Origin: Limimaricola variabilis
GTDB taxonomy: Bacteria > Pseudomonadota > Alphaproteobacteria > Rhodobacterales > Rhodobacteraceae
Direction: 5' to 3'
Assembly: GCF_014195545.1 (NCBI RefSeq)
Contig: NZ_JACIBX010000001.1
Span: forward strand, 516,463-580,462
Length of the DNA: 64,000 nucleotides
In this document: one piece after another, positions 28,042 through 35,849 of the stretch
Numbering within the stretch: the first letter of the stretch is position 1
Layout: the number at the start of each line of letters is the position of its first letter
The notes under the pieces: generated by a model
What the model was told of the DNA's origin: nothing
The model's database searches: none
What the model saw: the letters and a program-made list of their open reading frames with translations, nothing else
Translations under genes and position numbers: made by a program

Positions 28042-28100
28042 GGGCCGCCATGGCGGCCCTTGTCCCGATCGAACCGGCCCGGCGGAAACGCCGGGCCGGT
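28042..28100. terminator. Two strong hairpins between the aminotransferase and the porin
   Basis: GGGCCGCCATGGCGGCCC (28042-28059) is a perfect 18-bp palindrome followed by TTGT. ACCGGCCCGGCG-GAAA-CGCCGGGCCGGT (28073-28100) is a perfect 12-bp stem with a GAAA tetraloop on the plus strand. Both lie between convergent genes and probably end or protect both transcripts, though T tracts are poor. Confidence 0.5.
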
Positions 28101-28106
28101 GTGCGA

Positions 28107-28724
28107 TCAGAACTGGTAGGACACGCGCAGCGCGGCGGTGGTCGCGTCGAGATCGACGTCGCTGTCGCCTAGGTCCTCGAACTCGTGCTGCAGCACTTCG
28201 CCGCCCACGATGATGTTCTCGCTGACCTTGTAGTCGACACCGGCGCCGTAGACGTAGCCGTCGAACTGGTCGTCACCTTGGAATTCGTCAGCAGTGTAGG
28301 CGCTGGCGTAACCGGCGGTCACGTAGGGCAGGAAGGCGCCGGCGTCGTAGCCCGCGCGCAGCTTGGCGGTGGCCACGCCGTCGATCTCGGCGCCCGCATC
28401 CTCGTCACCGATCTCGGTGCCGACATAGGCGATCTCGCCGCCCATCACGAAACGGCCGAAGTCGTAGTTGTAGCCGAGCTGGGCACCGTAGGTAGCGCCT
28501 TCCTCGTCAAAATCACCATCATCGGTCCCGGCTTGGCCATAGCCGAGCTGGCCACCGACATAGAGGCCGGTCCAGTCGGCGCTGGGCGCCACGGCGACGG
28601 GGGCCACGGCGACCGGGGCCGCGGGGGCCACCGGGTCGGCGACCGGCATGGAGAGGCCGCCAGCAAAGGCGGGGGCGGCAACAACGCCGAGGGCGAGTGC
28701 AATGGAGGAGGTCGTGAACTTCAT
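28107..28724 (-). CDS. Outer-membrane beta-barrel protein
   Basis: This 205-residue protein has a signal peptide ending in APAFAGG (about residue 22). The mature part is a short Pro/Val/Ala linker followed by about 150 residues of alternating beta strands such as WTGLYVGGQLGYGQAG and GRFVMGGEIAYVG. It ends in LRVSYQF with the C-terminal aromatic residue recognised by the BAM complex. The pattern fits the OmpA/Omp25-like eight-stranded porin family (PF13505). AGGAGC precedes the ATG, and the 188 bp to aroB imply its own promoter. Confidence 0.88.
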   Translation of the reverse strand: MKFTTSSIALALGVVAAPAFAGGLSMPVADPVAPAAPVAVAPVAVAPSADWTGLYVGGQLGYGQAGTDDGDFDEEGATYGAQLGYNYDFGRFVMGGEIAYVGTEIGDEDAGAEIDGVATAKLRAGYDAGAFLPYVTAGYASAYTADEFQGDDQFDGYVYGAGVDYKVSENIIVGGEVLQHEFEDLGDSDVDLDATTAALRVSYQF

Positions 28725-28912
28725 GGTAGCTCCTGTTCTTCAAAGCCCGGCCGCCGGAAAATTCAGGGAGGCGACGACCGGAACGGACGGACCGGCTGTT
28801 CCAGCCCGTCCGCGCCCACAACACATGACGCCAAATGAAGTTCAATGCAGTTCCGCAAAACCGCACAACCCTGTCGCGGCAGCGGGCAAGCCCCTGCCGT
28901 CAATAGGCTAAA

Positions 28913-30043
28913 TCACGCCGAAGTAGCGTGGTTGCTATCCCGCAACACCTGCAGCACCGCCTCGGCCGGCACATCAGCGGTGACGAAGGCCTGCCCGATG
29001 CCGCGTGCCAGGACAAAGCGCAGGCGCCCGTCGCGGACCTTCTTGTCCTGCCCCATCAGACCCAGGAGCGCTTCGGCCGGCGGCAGCGTGCCGGGGATGT
29101 GGCTCAGATCCGAGCGCATGCCCATCGCCGAGAGATGCGCGCGCAGCCGCGAAGGGTCTTCCTGCGGACACAGGCCGAGCCGGGCCGACAGGTCGAAGGC
29201 CAGCGCGCAGCCGATCGCGACCCCCTCGCCGTGACGGAGCCGGTCGGAATAACCGGTGGCCGCCTCCAGCGCGTGGCAGAAGGTATGGCCGAGATTGAGC
29301 AGCGCGCGGTCGCCCTGTTCGGTCTCGTCGCGCATCACGATCTCGGCCTTCATCTCGCAGGATCTCCGGACCGCCTCGAGCCGGGCGGCGCGGTCGCCGT
29401 CGCGCAGCGCCGGGCCTTGGGCCTCAAGCCATTCGAAGAACGCCGCATCGCCCAGGAGCCCGTACTTCACCACCTCGCCATAGCCCGAGAGGAACTCGCG
29501 CGCAGGCAGCGTCTCCAGAAGCCCGATATCGGCCAGCACCATCACCGGCTGGTGGAACGCCCCGGCGAGATTCTTGCCCTGCGCGGTGTTGATCCCGGTC
29601 TTGCCGCCGACCGAGCTGTCGACCTGCGCCAGCAGCGTGGTCGGGATCTGCACGAAGCGGATGCCGCGCAGCGCGATGGCGGCGGCAAAGCCCGCCAGGT
29701 CGCCGATCACGCCGCCGCCGAACGCGATCACCAGATCACCACGCTCGACCCGGTTCTCGATCAGCCACTCGGTCGCGCGCGACAGGCCCTCCCAGGATTT
29801 CGTCGCCTCGCCCGGGGGCAGCGCCAGGCTGATCGAATCGATCCCCTCGACTGCCAGCCCGGCCTCGAGCGCGTCGAGATGGGCCGCGGCCACCGTCTCG
29901 TCGGTCAGGATCGCCACCCGGCGACGGCCCATCAGCGGCTTGAGCCACTGACCGGTGCGCGCCAGGATGCCCGTGCCGATATGGATGTCGTAGGCGCGGC
30001 CGGGCAGATCGACCCGGACCGTGGCGGGGGCGGTGGCGGTCAT
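28913..30043 (-). CDS. aroB: 3-dehydroquinate synthase
   Basis: AroB cyclises DAHP to 3-dehydroquinate, step 2 of the shikimate pathway. The 376-residue protein has the NAD-binding DLVIAFGGGVIGDLAGFAA (about residue 102) and the zinc ligands in the KYGLL, LNLGHTFCHALE and RHGEGVAIG regions. Its ATG is 2 bp after the aroK stop, so the two are co-translated. The product of AroB is three enzymes upstream of the AroK reaction. Confidence 0.96.
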   Translation of the reverse strand: MTATAPATVRVDLPGRAYDIHIGTGILARTGQWLKPLMGRRRVAILTDETVAAAHLDALEAGLAVEGIDSISLALPPGEATKSWEGLSRATEWLIENRVERGDLVIAFGGGVIGDLAGFAAAIALRGIRFVQIPTTLLAQVDSSVGGKTGINTAQGKNLAGAFHQPVMVLADIGLLETLPAREFLSGYGEVVKYGLLGDAAFFEWLEAQGPALRDGDRAARLEAVRRSCEMKAEIVMRDETEQGDRALLNLGHTFCHALEAATGYSDRLRHGEGVAIGCALAFDLSARLGLCPQEDPSRLRAHLSAMGMRSDLSHIPGTLPPAEALLGLMGQDKKVRDGRLRFVLARGIGQAFVTADVPAEAVLQVLRDSNHATSA

Positions 30044-30045
30044 CT

Positions 30046-30624
30046 TCAGCTCTCCAGTATGTCGGGCCGCGTGGCGAGCAGCGCCAGCACCCGGTCGGTG
30101 GTGGTGTCGATCGAATCGCCGGGCCGCGCGATCAGCCGCAGCGGCGCCTGCGCATAGATCGGGCGACGCTCCTCGAGCAGCCGCGCCAGCGTGCCGCGCG
30201 GGTCGGGCGTCCGCAGCAAGGGGCGTGTCGACTTGTGCCGCACGCGCTCCCAGAGCAGGTCGAGATCGGCATCGAGCCACAACGCCACGCCGCGTTCGGC
30301 GATGGCTTCGCGGTTGCGGGGCGCGAGGAAGGCCCCGCCCCCGGTCGAGACGACGCGCGGCCCGGCGTCAAGCAGCCGCGACAGGACCTCGCTCTCGCGT
30401 GCGCGGAAGAATTTCTCGCCATCGCGGGCGAAGATCTCGGCGATCGAGCATTTCGCCGCCTCCTCGATGGCCGCGTCGCTGTCGACGAAACCGCAGCCGA
30501 GCCGGGCAGCGAGTGCCTTGCCGATGGCGGTCTTGCCCGACCCCATCATGCCAACCAGCACCACCGGCCGGCCGAGCCGCGCCGCTCGCGTCCGCCCCGT
30601 CCTGTGCGCCCTATCCGCCCCCAT
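30046..30624 (-). CDS. aroK: Shikimate kinase
   Basis: AroK phosphorylates shikimate at the 3-hydroxyl with ATP. The P-loop GMMGSGKTAIG (about residues 24-34), the shikimate-binding DSDAAIE and RARESEVLSRLL regions, the GGGAF motif and the lid R in STRPLL are present. The ATG at 30624 gives 192 residues, near family length; an ATG at 30669 (207 residues) is an alternative. It diverges from a small membrane protein gene. Confidence 0.93.
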   Translation of the reverse strand: MGADRAHRTGRTRAARLGRPVVLVGMMGSGKTAIGKALAARLGCGFVDSDAAIEEAAKCSIAEIFARDGEKFFRARESEVLSRLLDAGPRVVSTGGGAFLAPRNREAIAERGVALWLDADLDLLWERVRHKSTRPLLRTPDPRGTLARLLEERRPIYAQAPLRLIARPGDSIDTTTDRVLALLATRPDILES

Positions 30625-30768
30625 TGCTCCCCCGATCGCGACCCGACCGGCGGGCCCGTGCAAATTCATGCCCTGAATGACGTGATCTCGCTCGAAAGAC
30701 CAGTTATGAATCGCTCGAAAGAGGCGGCGCGCGGCCGCCCGTGGAACCGGGGCAAGAGGACGAGCGGG

Positions 30769-30939
30769 ATGTTGAGACGATTGATCTGGGCGCTGGTGAA
30801 AGCGGCGCTGATCCTCGTGGTGCTGGCGGCGCTGGGGCTTCTGGCCTACGCCTATGTGGGGCCGATGCTGTTCCCCGCGGATTTCGCTGCCCCCGCCACG
30901 GAGGTGGTGAAGCCCATCACCCTCGAGATCGGGCAGTGA
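30769..30939 (+). CDS. Small single-span membrane protein
   Basis: This 56-residue protein has one hydrophobic segment (about residues 6-31, LIWALVKAALILVVLAALG and onward) and a short C-terminal tail. AGAGGA lies 8 bases before the ATG at 30769; an ATG at 30706 would add 21 basic residues. Its stop overlaps the GTG of the following secreted protein (GTGA), so they are translationally coupled. Function is unknown. Confidence 0.65.
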   Translation: MLRRLIWALVKAALILVVLAALGLLAYAYVGPMLFPADFAAPATEVVKPITLEIGQ

Positions 30940-32495
30940 GCCGGGCGGGGCTGGCCGTCGCGCTGCTGCTGCTGGGTCAGAGCGTCGCGGCGCAGGAACA
31001 GCCGGAGGACGGTGCGCCGCTCTCGGCGATCGACTGGCTGTCGCGCTCGGTGGCACCGCTGCCCGAGACGCCCGGCGCCGGCACGACCGAGCCGCCCGTC
31101 GCCGACAGCGCCGCCGCTCCGCAGGTTTCCGTGCAGCCGCTCGACGCCAACCCGCCCGACGCGGTGGGTCTGGTGGCGCCGCGAATCTCGGGGCTGCCGC
31201 GCGGGCTGTGGTCGCAGAGCGAGCAGGACCAGCTTGCCGCGCTGATCGCGGCGCAGAAGCTCGACTCGCTGCCCGCGGTCGAGCAGTTGCTACGGCTGCT
31301 GATGATCGCCGAGACCGACCCGCCACGCGACGCCGATGCCCGAGGCACGCTGTTTCTCGCCCGGATCGACCGGTTGCTGGAGATGGGGGCGCTGGAGCCT
31401 GCCGCCGAGATGCTGGCCGAGGCCGGCCCGGACGAACCCGAGCGATTCCGCCGCTGGTTCGACACCGCCCTGCTCACCGGCGAGGAGAACCGCGCCTGTC
31501 GCGCCATGCGCAACAAGCCGACGATCGCGCCGACCATGCTCGCGCGGATCTTCTGCCTCGCACGCGAGGGCGACTGGCAGGCGGCGGCGCTGACGCTGAA
31601 CTCCGCCCGGGCGCTGGGTGAGATCACCGATCTCGAGGATGCGATGCTCTCGCGGTTCCTCGATCCCGACCTCTACGAGGGCGAGCCACCGCTCGAAGCT
31701 CCGGAGCGGGTCACGCCGCTGGTCTACCGGCTGCTCGAAGCGGTGGGCGAGGCGATGCCCGCCTCCGCCCTGCCCCGGGCCTTCAGCCAGGCCGACCTGC
31801 GTCCGACCAAGGCATGGCGGGCGCAGCTCGAGGCGGCCGAACGGCTGGCCCGCCACGGCGCGATCGAACCGGCGCGGCTGATCGGCATCTATACCGATCG
31901 CGTGCCGGCTGCCTCCGGCGGCGTCTGGGACCGGGCCAAGGCTGTCCAGGCGCTCGATACCGCGCTGCGCGACAATGCGGCCGACAAGGTGGCCGCCGCC
32001 CTGCCCGAGGCTTGGGAGGCGATGCGCGAGGCGCGGCTCGAGGTACCCTTCGCGCAGCATTACGGCACCGATCTCGCGGCGCTCGACCTCGAAGATGACG
32101 CCGCCGATCTGGTCTTCGAGATCGGCCTGCTCGGCCCGGATTACGAGGCGGCCGCCCAGGCGCGCACGCCGCGCGATCCGCGCGAAGAGCTGCTGGTGGC
32201 GCTGGCGCGCGGTGTGCCGGATGACGCCCGGCCCGAGACCGACCCCGAGGAGCCCATCGCCCTTGCGGTGCTGAGCGGCTTCACCGAGGCCGAGCCGTCT
32301 CAGCCCCTGCTCGACATGATCGACGAGGGTCGCGTCGGCGAGGTGATCCTGCGTGCGATCTCCTTGATCGACGAGGGCCAGGCCGGGGATACCGGCGCCC
32401 TGGCCGAGGGGCTCGCCACGCTGCGCATGGTCGGGCTAGAGGATCAGGCCCGGCGCATCGCGCTGCAATCGCTGCTGTTGGGGCGCCACGGGTGA
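30936..32495 (+). CDS. Secreted alpha-helical (solenoid-like) protein of unknown function
   Basis: This 519-residue protein begins at a GTG that overlaps the previous stop, with a signal peptide ending near SVAAQEQ (about residue 20). A Pro/Ala-rich linker to about residue 85 is followed by some 430 residues of helical repeats rich in Ala, Leu and Glu, as in TPR/HEAT-like solenoids. Two cysteines about 20 residues apart (ENRACRAM and IFCLAREG) could form a disulphide in the periplasm. It lies between aroK and xerD and overlaps xerD by GTGA. I do not recognise a defined family. Confidence 0.75.
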   Translation: MSRAGLAVALLLLGQSVAAQEQPEDGAPLSAIDWLSRSVAPLPETPGAGTTEPPVADSAAAPQVSVQPLDANPPDAVGLVAPRISGLPRGLWSQSEQDQLAALIAAQKLDSLPAVEQLLRLLMIAETDPPRDADARGTLFLARIDRLLEMGALEPAAEMLAEAGPDEPERFRRWFDTALLTGEENRACRAMRNKPTIAPTMLARIFCLAREGDWQAAALTLNSARALGEITDLEDAMLSRFLDPDLYEGEPPLEAPERVTPLVYRLLEAVGEAMPASALPRAFSQADLRPTKAWRAQLEAAERLARHGAIEPARLIGIYTDRVPAASGGVWDRAKAVQALDTALRDNAADKVAAALPEAWEAMREARLEVPFAQHYGTDLAALDLEDDAADLVFEIGLLGPDYEAAAQARTPRDPREELLVALARGVPDDARPETDPEEPIALAVLSGFTEAEPSQPLLDMIDEGRVGEVILRAISLIDEGQAGDTGALAEGLATLRMVGLEDQARRIALQSLLLGRHG

Positions 32496-33439
32496 GCGTC
32501 ACGCGCCCCATGGGGCACTGGATCTCGGCCTTTCTCGAAGCGCAGGCGGCCGAGCTCGACGCGGCGCGCAACACGCTTCTGGCCTATGGGCGCGACCTCA
32601 ACGATTTCGCAGGCTGGCTGGCGCGGCGCGAGGCACATTTTGCCACCGCCACTCAGGGCCAGGTCGAGGACTACCTGGTAGCCTGCGAGGCCGAGGGTCT
32701 GTCGAGCGCCACACGGGCCCGGCGGCTTTCTTCGATCCGGCAGCTCTACCGCTTTGCCTTCGAAGAAGGCTGGCGCGAGGACAATCCCGCGATCCGGCTC
32801 AAAGGGCCGGGCCGGACCCGGCGCCTGCCCGGTACGCTTACCCGCGAACAGGTCGAGGCACTGCTCGCCGCGGCCCGCAGCCATCCACGCGATCCGCTGC
32901 GCGCCACCTGCCTGATGGAACTGCTCTATGCCACCGGCCTGCGGGTGTCGGAACTGGTTAGCCTGCCGGTCGCATCGCTCAGGGGCGATCCGGAGATGCT
33001 TCTGGTGCGCGGCAAGGGCGGGCGCGAGCGGATGGTGCCGCTGTCGCGCCCGGCCCGCGCCGCCGTGGCGGCGTGGCTCGAGCGCCGCGACGCGCGCGAG
33101 GCCGAGGTGACGGCGTCGGGCCAGCCCGCGTCGCGCTTCCTGTTCCCGGCGCGCGGTCGCGACGGGCACCTGACCCGGCAGAGCTTCTTCGTGATGATCA
33201 AGGAGCTGGCCGCCGCCGCGGGCCTGTCCCCCGACCAGGTGACACCGCATGTGCTGCGCCATGCCTTTGCCAGCCATCTGCTTGCCGGTGGGGCCGATCT
33301 GCGGGCGATCCAGGCGCTCCTCGGGCATGCCGATCTCTCGACTACCGAGATCTATACCCATGTCCAGGGCGAGCGATTGAGCGCGCTGGTGCACGAACAT
33401 CACCCCCTCGCACGGCCACTTCGGCGCGGCGAGGGTTGA
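32492..33439 (+). CDS. xerD: Site-specific tyrosine recombinase XerD
   Basis: XerD with XerC resolves chromosome dimers at dif. The 315-residue protein has the SAM-like core-binding domain (residues 8-90) and the catalytic residues R151 (TGLRVSEL), K175 (GKGGRER), H253 and R256 (HVLRHAFASH), H279 (LLGHADLSTT) and Y288 (IYTHV). Length and sequence are those of the housekeeping recombinase, not an integrase. It overlaps the upstream secreted protein by 4 nt. Confidence 0.93.
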   Translation: MSVTRPMGHWISAFLEAQAAELDAARNTLLAYGRDLNDFAGWLARREAHFATATQGQVEDYLVACEAEGLSSATRARRLSSIRQLYRFAFEEGWREDNPAIRLKGPGRTRRLPGTLTREQVEALLAAARSHPRDPLRATCLMELLYATGLRVSELVSLPVASLRGDPEMLLVRGKGGRERMVPLSRPARAAVAAWLERRDAREAEVTASGQPASRFLFPARGRDGHLTRQSFFVMIKELAAAAGLSPDQVTPHVLRHAFASHLLAGGADLRAIQALLGHADLSTTEIYTHVQGERLSALVHEHHPLARPLRRGEG

Positions 33440-33493
33440 ACCTGCGGCCCCACGGTCCATAAATCAGGGGACCATCCAACCGCGAAGGACCCC

Positions 33494-34801
33494 ATGGACA
33501 CCGCCCTAGACGCCGCCTTCTGGATCACAGCAACCGCGATCCTTCTCCTGCTGGTGGCTTCGGCCTTCTTCTCGGGTTCCGAGACCGCACTCACCGCCGC
33601 CTCGCGCGGCAAGCTGCGCGCTGCCGCCGATCGCGGTCACCGCGGCGCGGCGCAGGCGCTGCACGTCACCGAGGACAACGAGCGGCTGATCGGCTCGGTG
33701 CTGCTCGGCAACAACGTCGTCAACATCCTCGCCACCTCGCTGGCCACCGCCCTGCTCACCCGCGTCTTCGGCGATAGCGGCGTGGCGGCGGCGACGCTGG
33801 TGATGACGCTTCTGGTGCTGATCTTCGCCGAGGTGCTGCCCAAGACCTATGCCATCACCAACGCCGAAACGATGGCCAGTCGGGTGGCGCGGCCCATCGG
33901 CTGGGTCATCCTGATCTTCGCGCCCGTCGTCTCGGCCGTGCAGGTGCTGGTGCGGGCCCTGCTGCGCATGTTCGGCGTGCGCACAGACCCCGATACCAAC
34001 GTGCTCGCGGTGCGCGAGGAGATCGCCGGCGCGCTGAGCCTTGGCCACGAGGAAGGCGTGGTCGACCGCGAGGACCGCGACCGCATTCTCGGCGCGCTCG
34101 ACCTCGGCGACCGCACGGTCGAAGAGGTGATGCTGCACCGCTCCAACATTGCGATGATCGATGCGAGCCTGCCCGCGACCGAGATCCTCAAGCTCTGCCT
34201 CGACAGCCCGCATACGCGACTGCCGCTCTATCGCGACGAGCCCGAGAACATCGTCGGCATCCTGCACGCCAAGGATCTGCTGCGCGCGATGCACAAGATG
34301 ATGGGCGACGGCGCGGTCGAGACCGCGGAACTCGAGAATTTCGACATCATGGATGTCGCGATGACGCCCTATTTCATTCCCGAGACCACCACGCTCGACG
34401 ACCAGATGCGCCAGTTCCTGCGGCGCCACACGCATTTCGCGCTGGTGGTGGACGAATACGGCGCGCTGCGTGGCCTGATCACGCTCGAGGACATCCTCGA
34501 AGAGATCGTCGGCGAGATCTCGGACGAGTTCGACGCCGAGCGCGAAGAGCCGATCGCGATGACCGAGGACGGCGCCTACATCATCGACGGCTCGATGACG
34601 ATCCGCGACCTGAACCGGCGCCAGGACTGGAACCTGCCCGACGAGGAAGCCAACACCATCGCCGGCCTGGTGATCCACGAGGCGCAGATGATCCCCACCG
34701 AAGGTCAGGTGTTCAGCTTCCACGGCTTCCGCTTCGAAGTGGTCGCCAAGGAAGAGAACCGCCTCGCGACGCTGAAGATCAGGCCGCTCGATCCGAGCTG
34801 A
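33494..34801 (+). CDS. CorC/HlyC-type CNNM transporter family protein
   Basis: This 435-residue inner-membrane protein has an N-terminal DUF21/CNNM domain with four hydrophobic segments (about residues 8-150, including SAFFSGSETALTAASR), two CBS domains (about 205-345) and a C-terminal CorC_HlyC domain from about 360. The family is linked to magnesium/cobalt efflux or resistance. It follows xerD by 54 bp and ends before a strong terminator. Confidence 0.92.
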   Translation: MDTALDAAFWITATAILLLLVASAFFSGSETALTAASRGKLRAAADRGHRGAAQALHVTEDNERLIGSVLLGNNVVNILATSLATALLTRVFGDSGVAAATLVMTLLVLIFAEVLPKTYAITNAETMASRVARPIGWVILIFAPVVSAVQVLVRALLRMFGVRTDPDTNVLAVREEIAGALSLGHEEGVVDREDRDRILGALDLGDRTVEEVMLHRSNIAMIDASLPATEILKLCLDSPHTRLPLYRDEPENIVGILHAKDLLRAMHKMMGDGAVETAELENFDIMDVAMTPYFIPETTTLDDQMRQFLRRHTHFALVVDEYGALRGLITLEDILEEIVGEISDEFDAEREEPIAMTEDGAYIIDGSMTIRDLNRRQDWNLPDEEANTIAGLVIHEAQMIPTEGQVFSFHGFRFEVVAKEENRLATLKIRPLDPS

Positions 34802-34828
34802 TCCGAGTACTGATCTGAACCGCCATGC

Positions 34829-34861
34829 AAAAAGCCGGTCCGCAATGCGGGCCGGCTTTTT
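34829..34861. terminator. Bidirectional intrinsic terminator
   Basis: AAAAAGCCGGTCCGC and GCGGGCCGGCTTTTT form a 15-bp stem (one T-G) with an AAT loop. The T5 and A5 tracts make it work on both strands between convergent genes. Confidence 0.88.
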
Positions 34862-34887
34862 CCCTGGGCTGGTTGGTTGCGAGGCGC

Positions 34888-35307
34888 CTATGCGGCGCCG
34901 AGCCGGGCTGCATTGCGATCGGGACGACGCAGGATCGCGACTTTTGACGCTGGATCCTGGATCGGCTCGCGCTCATGCGACAGCCGCAGCCAGCGGCCGT
35001 CATCGTCGAGATAGGTGGACGCGCAACGGGCGCGCAGCGGCGCCGAGCAGCAGTCGCGCCATGCGACGACACGGTAGCTGAGAAGCACGGTGTCGCCTTT
35101 TCGGGTCACGTTCTGATCGTACAATTCGATCGCCTCCCATTGGCGGGCGGGTTTGAGACCCTCCAGCGCATCGGCACGGTCCTGCAGCCCAGCGGGATAT
35201 GGGATGACCATGGCAGCGCCCGGAGCCAATTCCCGCTCGTAGAAGGACGCGCCATCGAACCAGTGCTGTTTTTCCTGCGACCAGAGTTCCTCGGTCTTCG
35301 AATCCAT
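34888..35307 (-). CDS. NTF2-like protein
   Basis: This 139-residue protein fits the SnoaL/DUF4440-like NTF2 fold: an N-terminal helix pair (TEELWSQEKQHWFDG), a central sheet and a C-terminal strand GRWLRLSHEREP. The ATG at 35307 has GGGGAGG 6 bases upstream. A Cys pair (DCCSAP) is present. Function is unknown. Two direct repeats of AACGTTA lie in its upstream region. Confidence 0.75.
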   Translation of the reverse strand: MDSKTEELWSQEKQHWFDGASFYERELAPGAAMVIPYPAGLQDRADALEGLKPARQWEAIELYDQNVTRKGDTVLLSYRVVAWRDCCSAPLRARCASTYLDDDGRWLRLSHEREPIQDPASKVAILRRPDRNAARLGAA

Positions 35308-35540
35308 GCTGTTCCTCCCCTGCATGATATTCTTCGCTCCCGTGGCACGAACGTTACACCAATGTTTCCGTTCCGTCAGCAACGTTAAACCGTGGGTTAT
35401 GTCTAAAATCGTACACTCACTTCAATGGTGTCCATTCGCCGCCAATAGTCCTTGGCTTGCAGCCAGTTGGCCTCGGCGACACAGATTTGGCCGGAATTCG
35501 TGAACGGCGCGATTGAAGCAATCTCCTGTTAGCGGTTTCG

Positions 35541-35549
35541 TGATATGTT
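35541..35549 (+). promoter_or_regulatory. Extended -10 promoter of candidate sRNA 1
   Basis: TGATATGTT matches the extended -10 pattern TGn-TATAAT (TATGTT at 35544-35549). The -35 region (ATCTCC) is poor, as allowed with an extended -10. The start would be near 35556. Confidence 0.45.
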
Positions 35550-35554
35550 GATCC

Positions 35555-35618
35555 TGCCGGGCATGGCGCCCGGCGTCCTCCCTGTCAGACTTGCCGCGCC
35601 CTCGGGCGCGGTTTTTTT
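35555..35618 (+). ncRNA. Candidate small RNA 1 with anti-Shine-Dalgarno linker
   Basis: The segment of about 64 nt has a 5' hairpin (GCCGGGC-ATGGC-GCCCGGC, 35556-35574), an unpaired linker GTCCTCCCTGTCAGACTTG and an intrinsic terminator (35594-35618). The linker carries CCTCCCT, complementary to a Shine-Dalgarno, as in sRNAs that block translation starts. It is complementary over about 20 pairs to candidate sRNA 2 located 110 bp downstream. No protein frame is present. Confidence 0.6.
35594..35618 (+). terminator. Intrinsic terminator of candidate sRNA 1
   Basis: CCGCGCC-CTCG-GGCGCGG is a perfect GC stem followed by T7 on the plus strand. No upstream protein gene runs in this direction for 790 bp, so it ends an independent short transcript. 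Confidence 0.85.
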
Positions 35619-35655
35619 GCCGCATGTCCCGGCACTTGGCCCCGCTGCTTAGCGG

Positions 35656-35684
35656 TTGACGCGACGCTCGGCATTGCGTAGCTT
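35656..35684 (+). promoter_or_regulatory. Sigma70-like promoter of candidate sRNA 2
   Basis: TTGACG (35656-35661) and TAGCTT (35679-35684) are separated by exactly 17 bases. Transcription would start near 35691, 62 nt before the terminator end. Confidence 0.55.
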
Positions 35685-35690
35685 GCGGCC

Positions 35691-35752
35691 AATTAGTCGG
35701 CCAAGTCCGACAGGGAGAACCGGGAAAGGGGTCGCTCGCGCGGTCCCTTTTT
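35691..35752 (+). ncRNA. Candidate small RNA 2, partly antisense to sRNA 1
   Basis: The segment of about 62 nt has a 5' hairpin GTCGG-CCAAGT-CCGAC (35696-35711), a linker AGGGAGAACC and a terminator (35724-35752). Bases 35699-35720 read CGGCCAAGTCCGACAGGGAGAAC, matching the reverse complement of the sRNA 1 linker with two mismatches and one bulge. It could act as a sponge of sRNA 1 or share an ancestor with it. Confidence 0.55.
35724..35752 (+). terminator. Intrinsic terminator of candidate sRNA 2
   Basis: AAAGGGG (35725-35731) pairs with TCCCTTT (35744-35750) around a GC-rich inner loop, and T5 follows on the plus strand. Confidence 0.7.
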
Positions 35753-35849
35753 CGATTCGGCGGATCGCCGCGGCGTATTCTCATTCCCGCCTGACAGGGC
35801 CCGGGCCGCGTGTTAAGCCGCTGTCGAAACAGACAAACGGGACCGCTAC

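Larger units (their letters stand above)
35308..35849. other. 542-bp intergenic region with two candidate small RNAs
   Basis: No plausible protein gene is seen. The left part is relatively AT-rich and holds direct repeats AACGTTACAC (35350-35359) and AACGTTAAAC (35381-35390). The right part holds two short transcription-unit-like segments, each with a promoter-like element and an intrinsic terminator on the plus strand, followed by 97 bp leading to ialB. Confidence 0.7.

Noticed and set aside
32492-33439. Integrase of a mobile element
   Set aside because: The protein is housekeeping XerD by length and motifs, with no attachment sites or phage genes.
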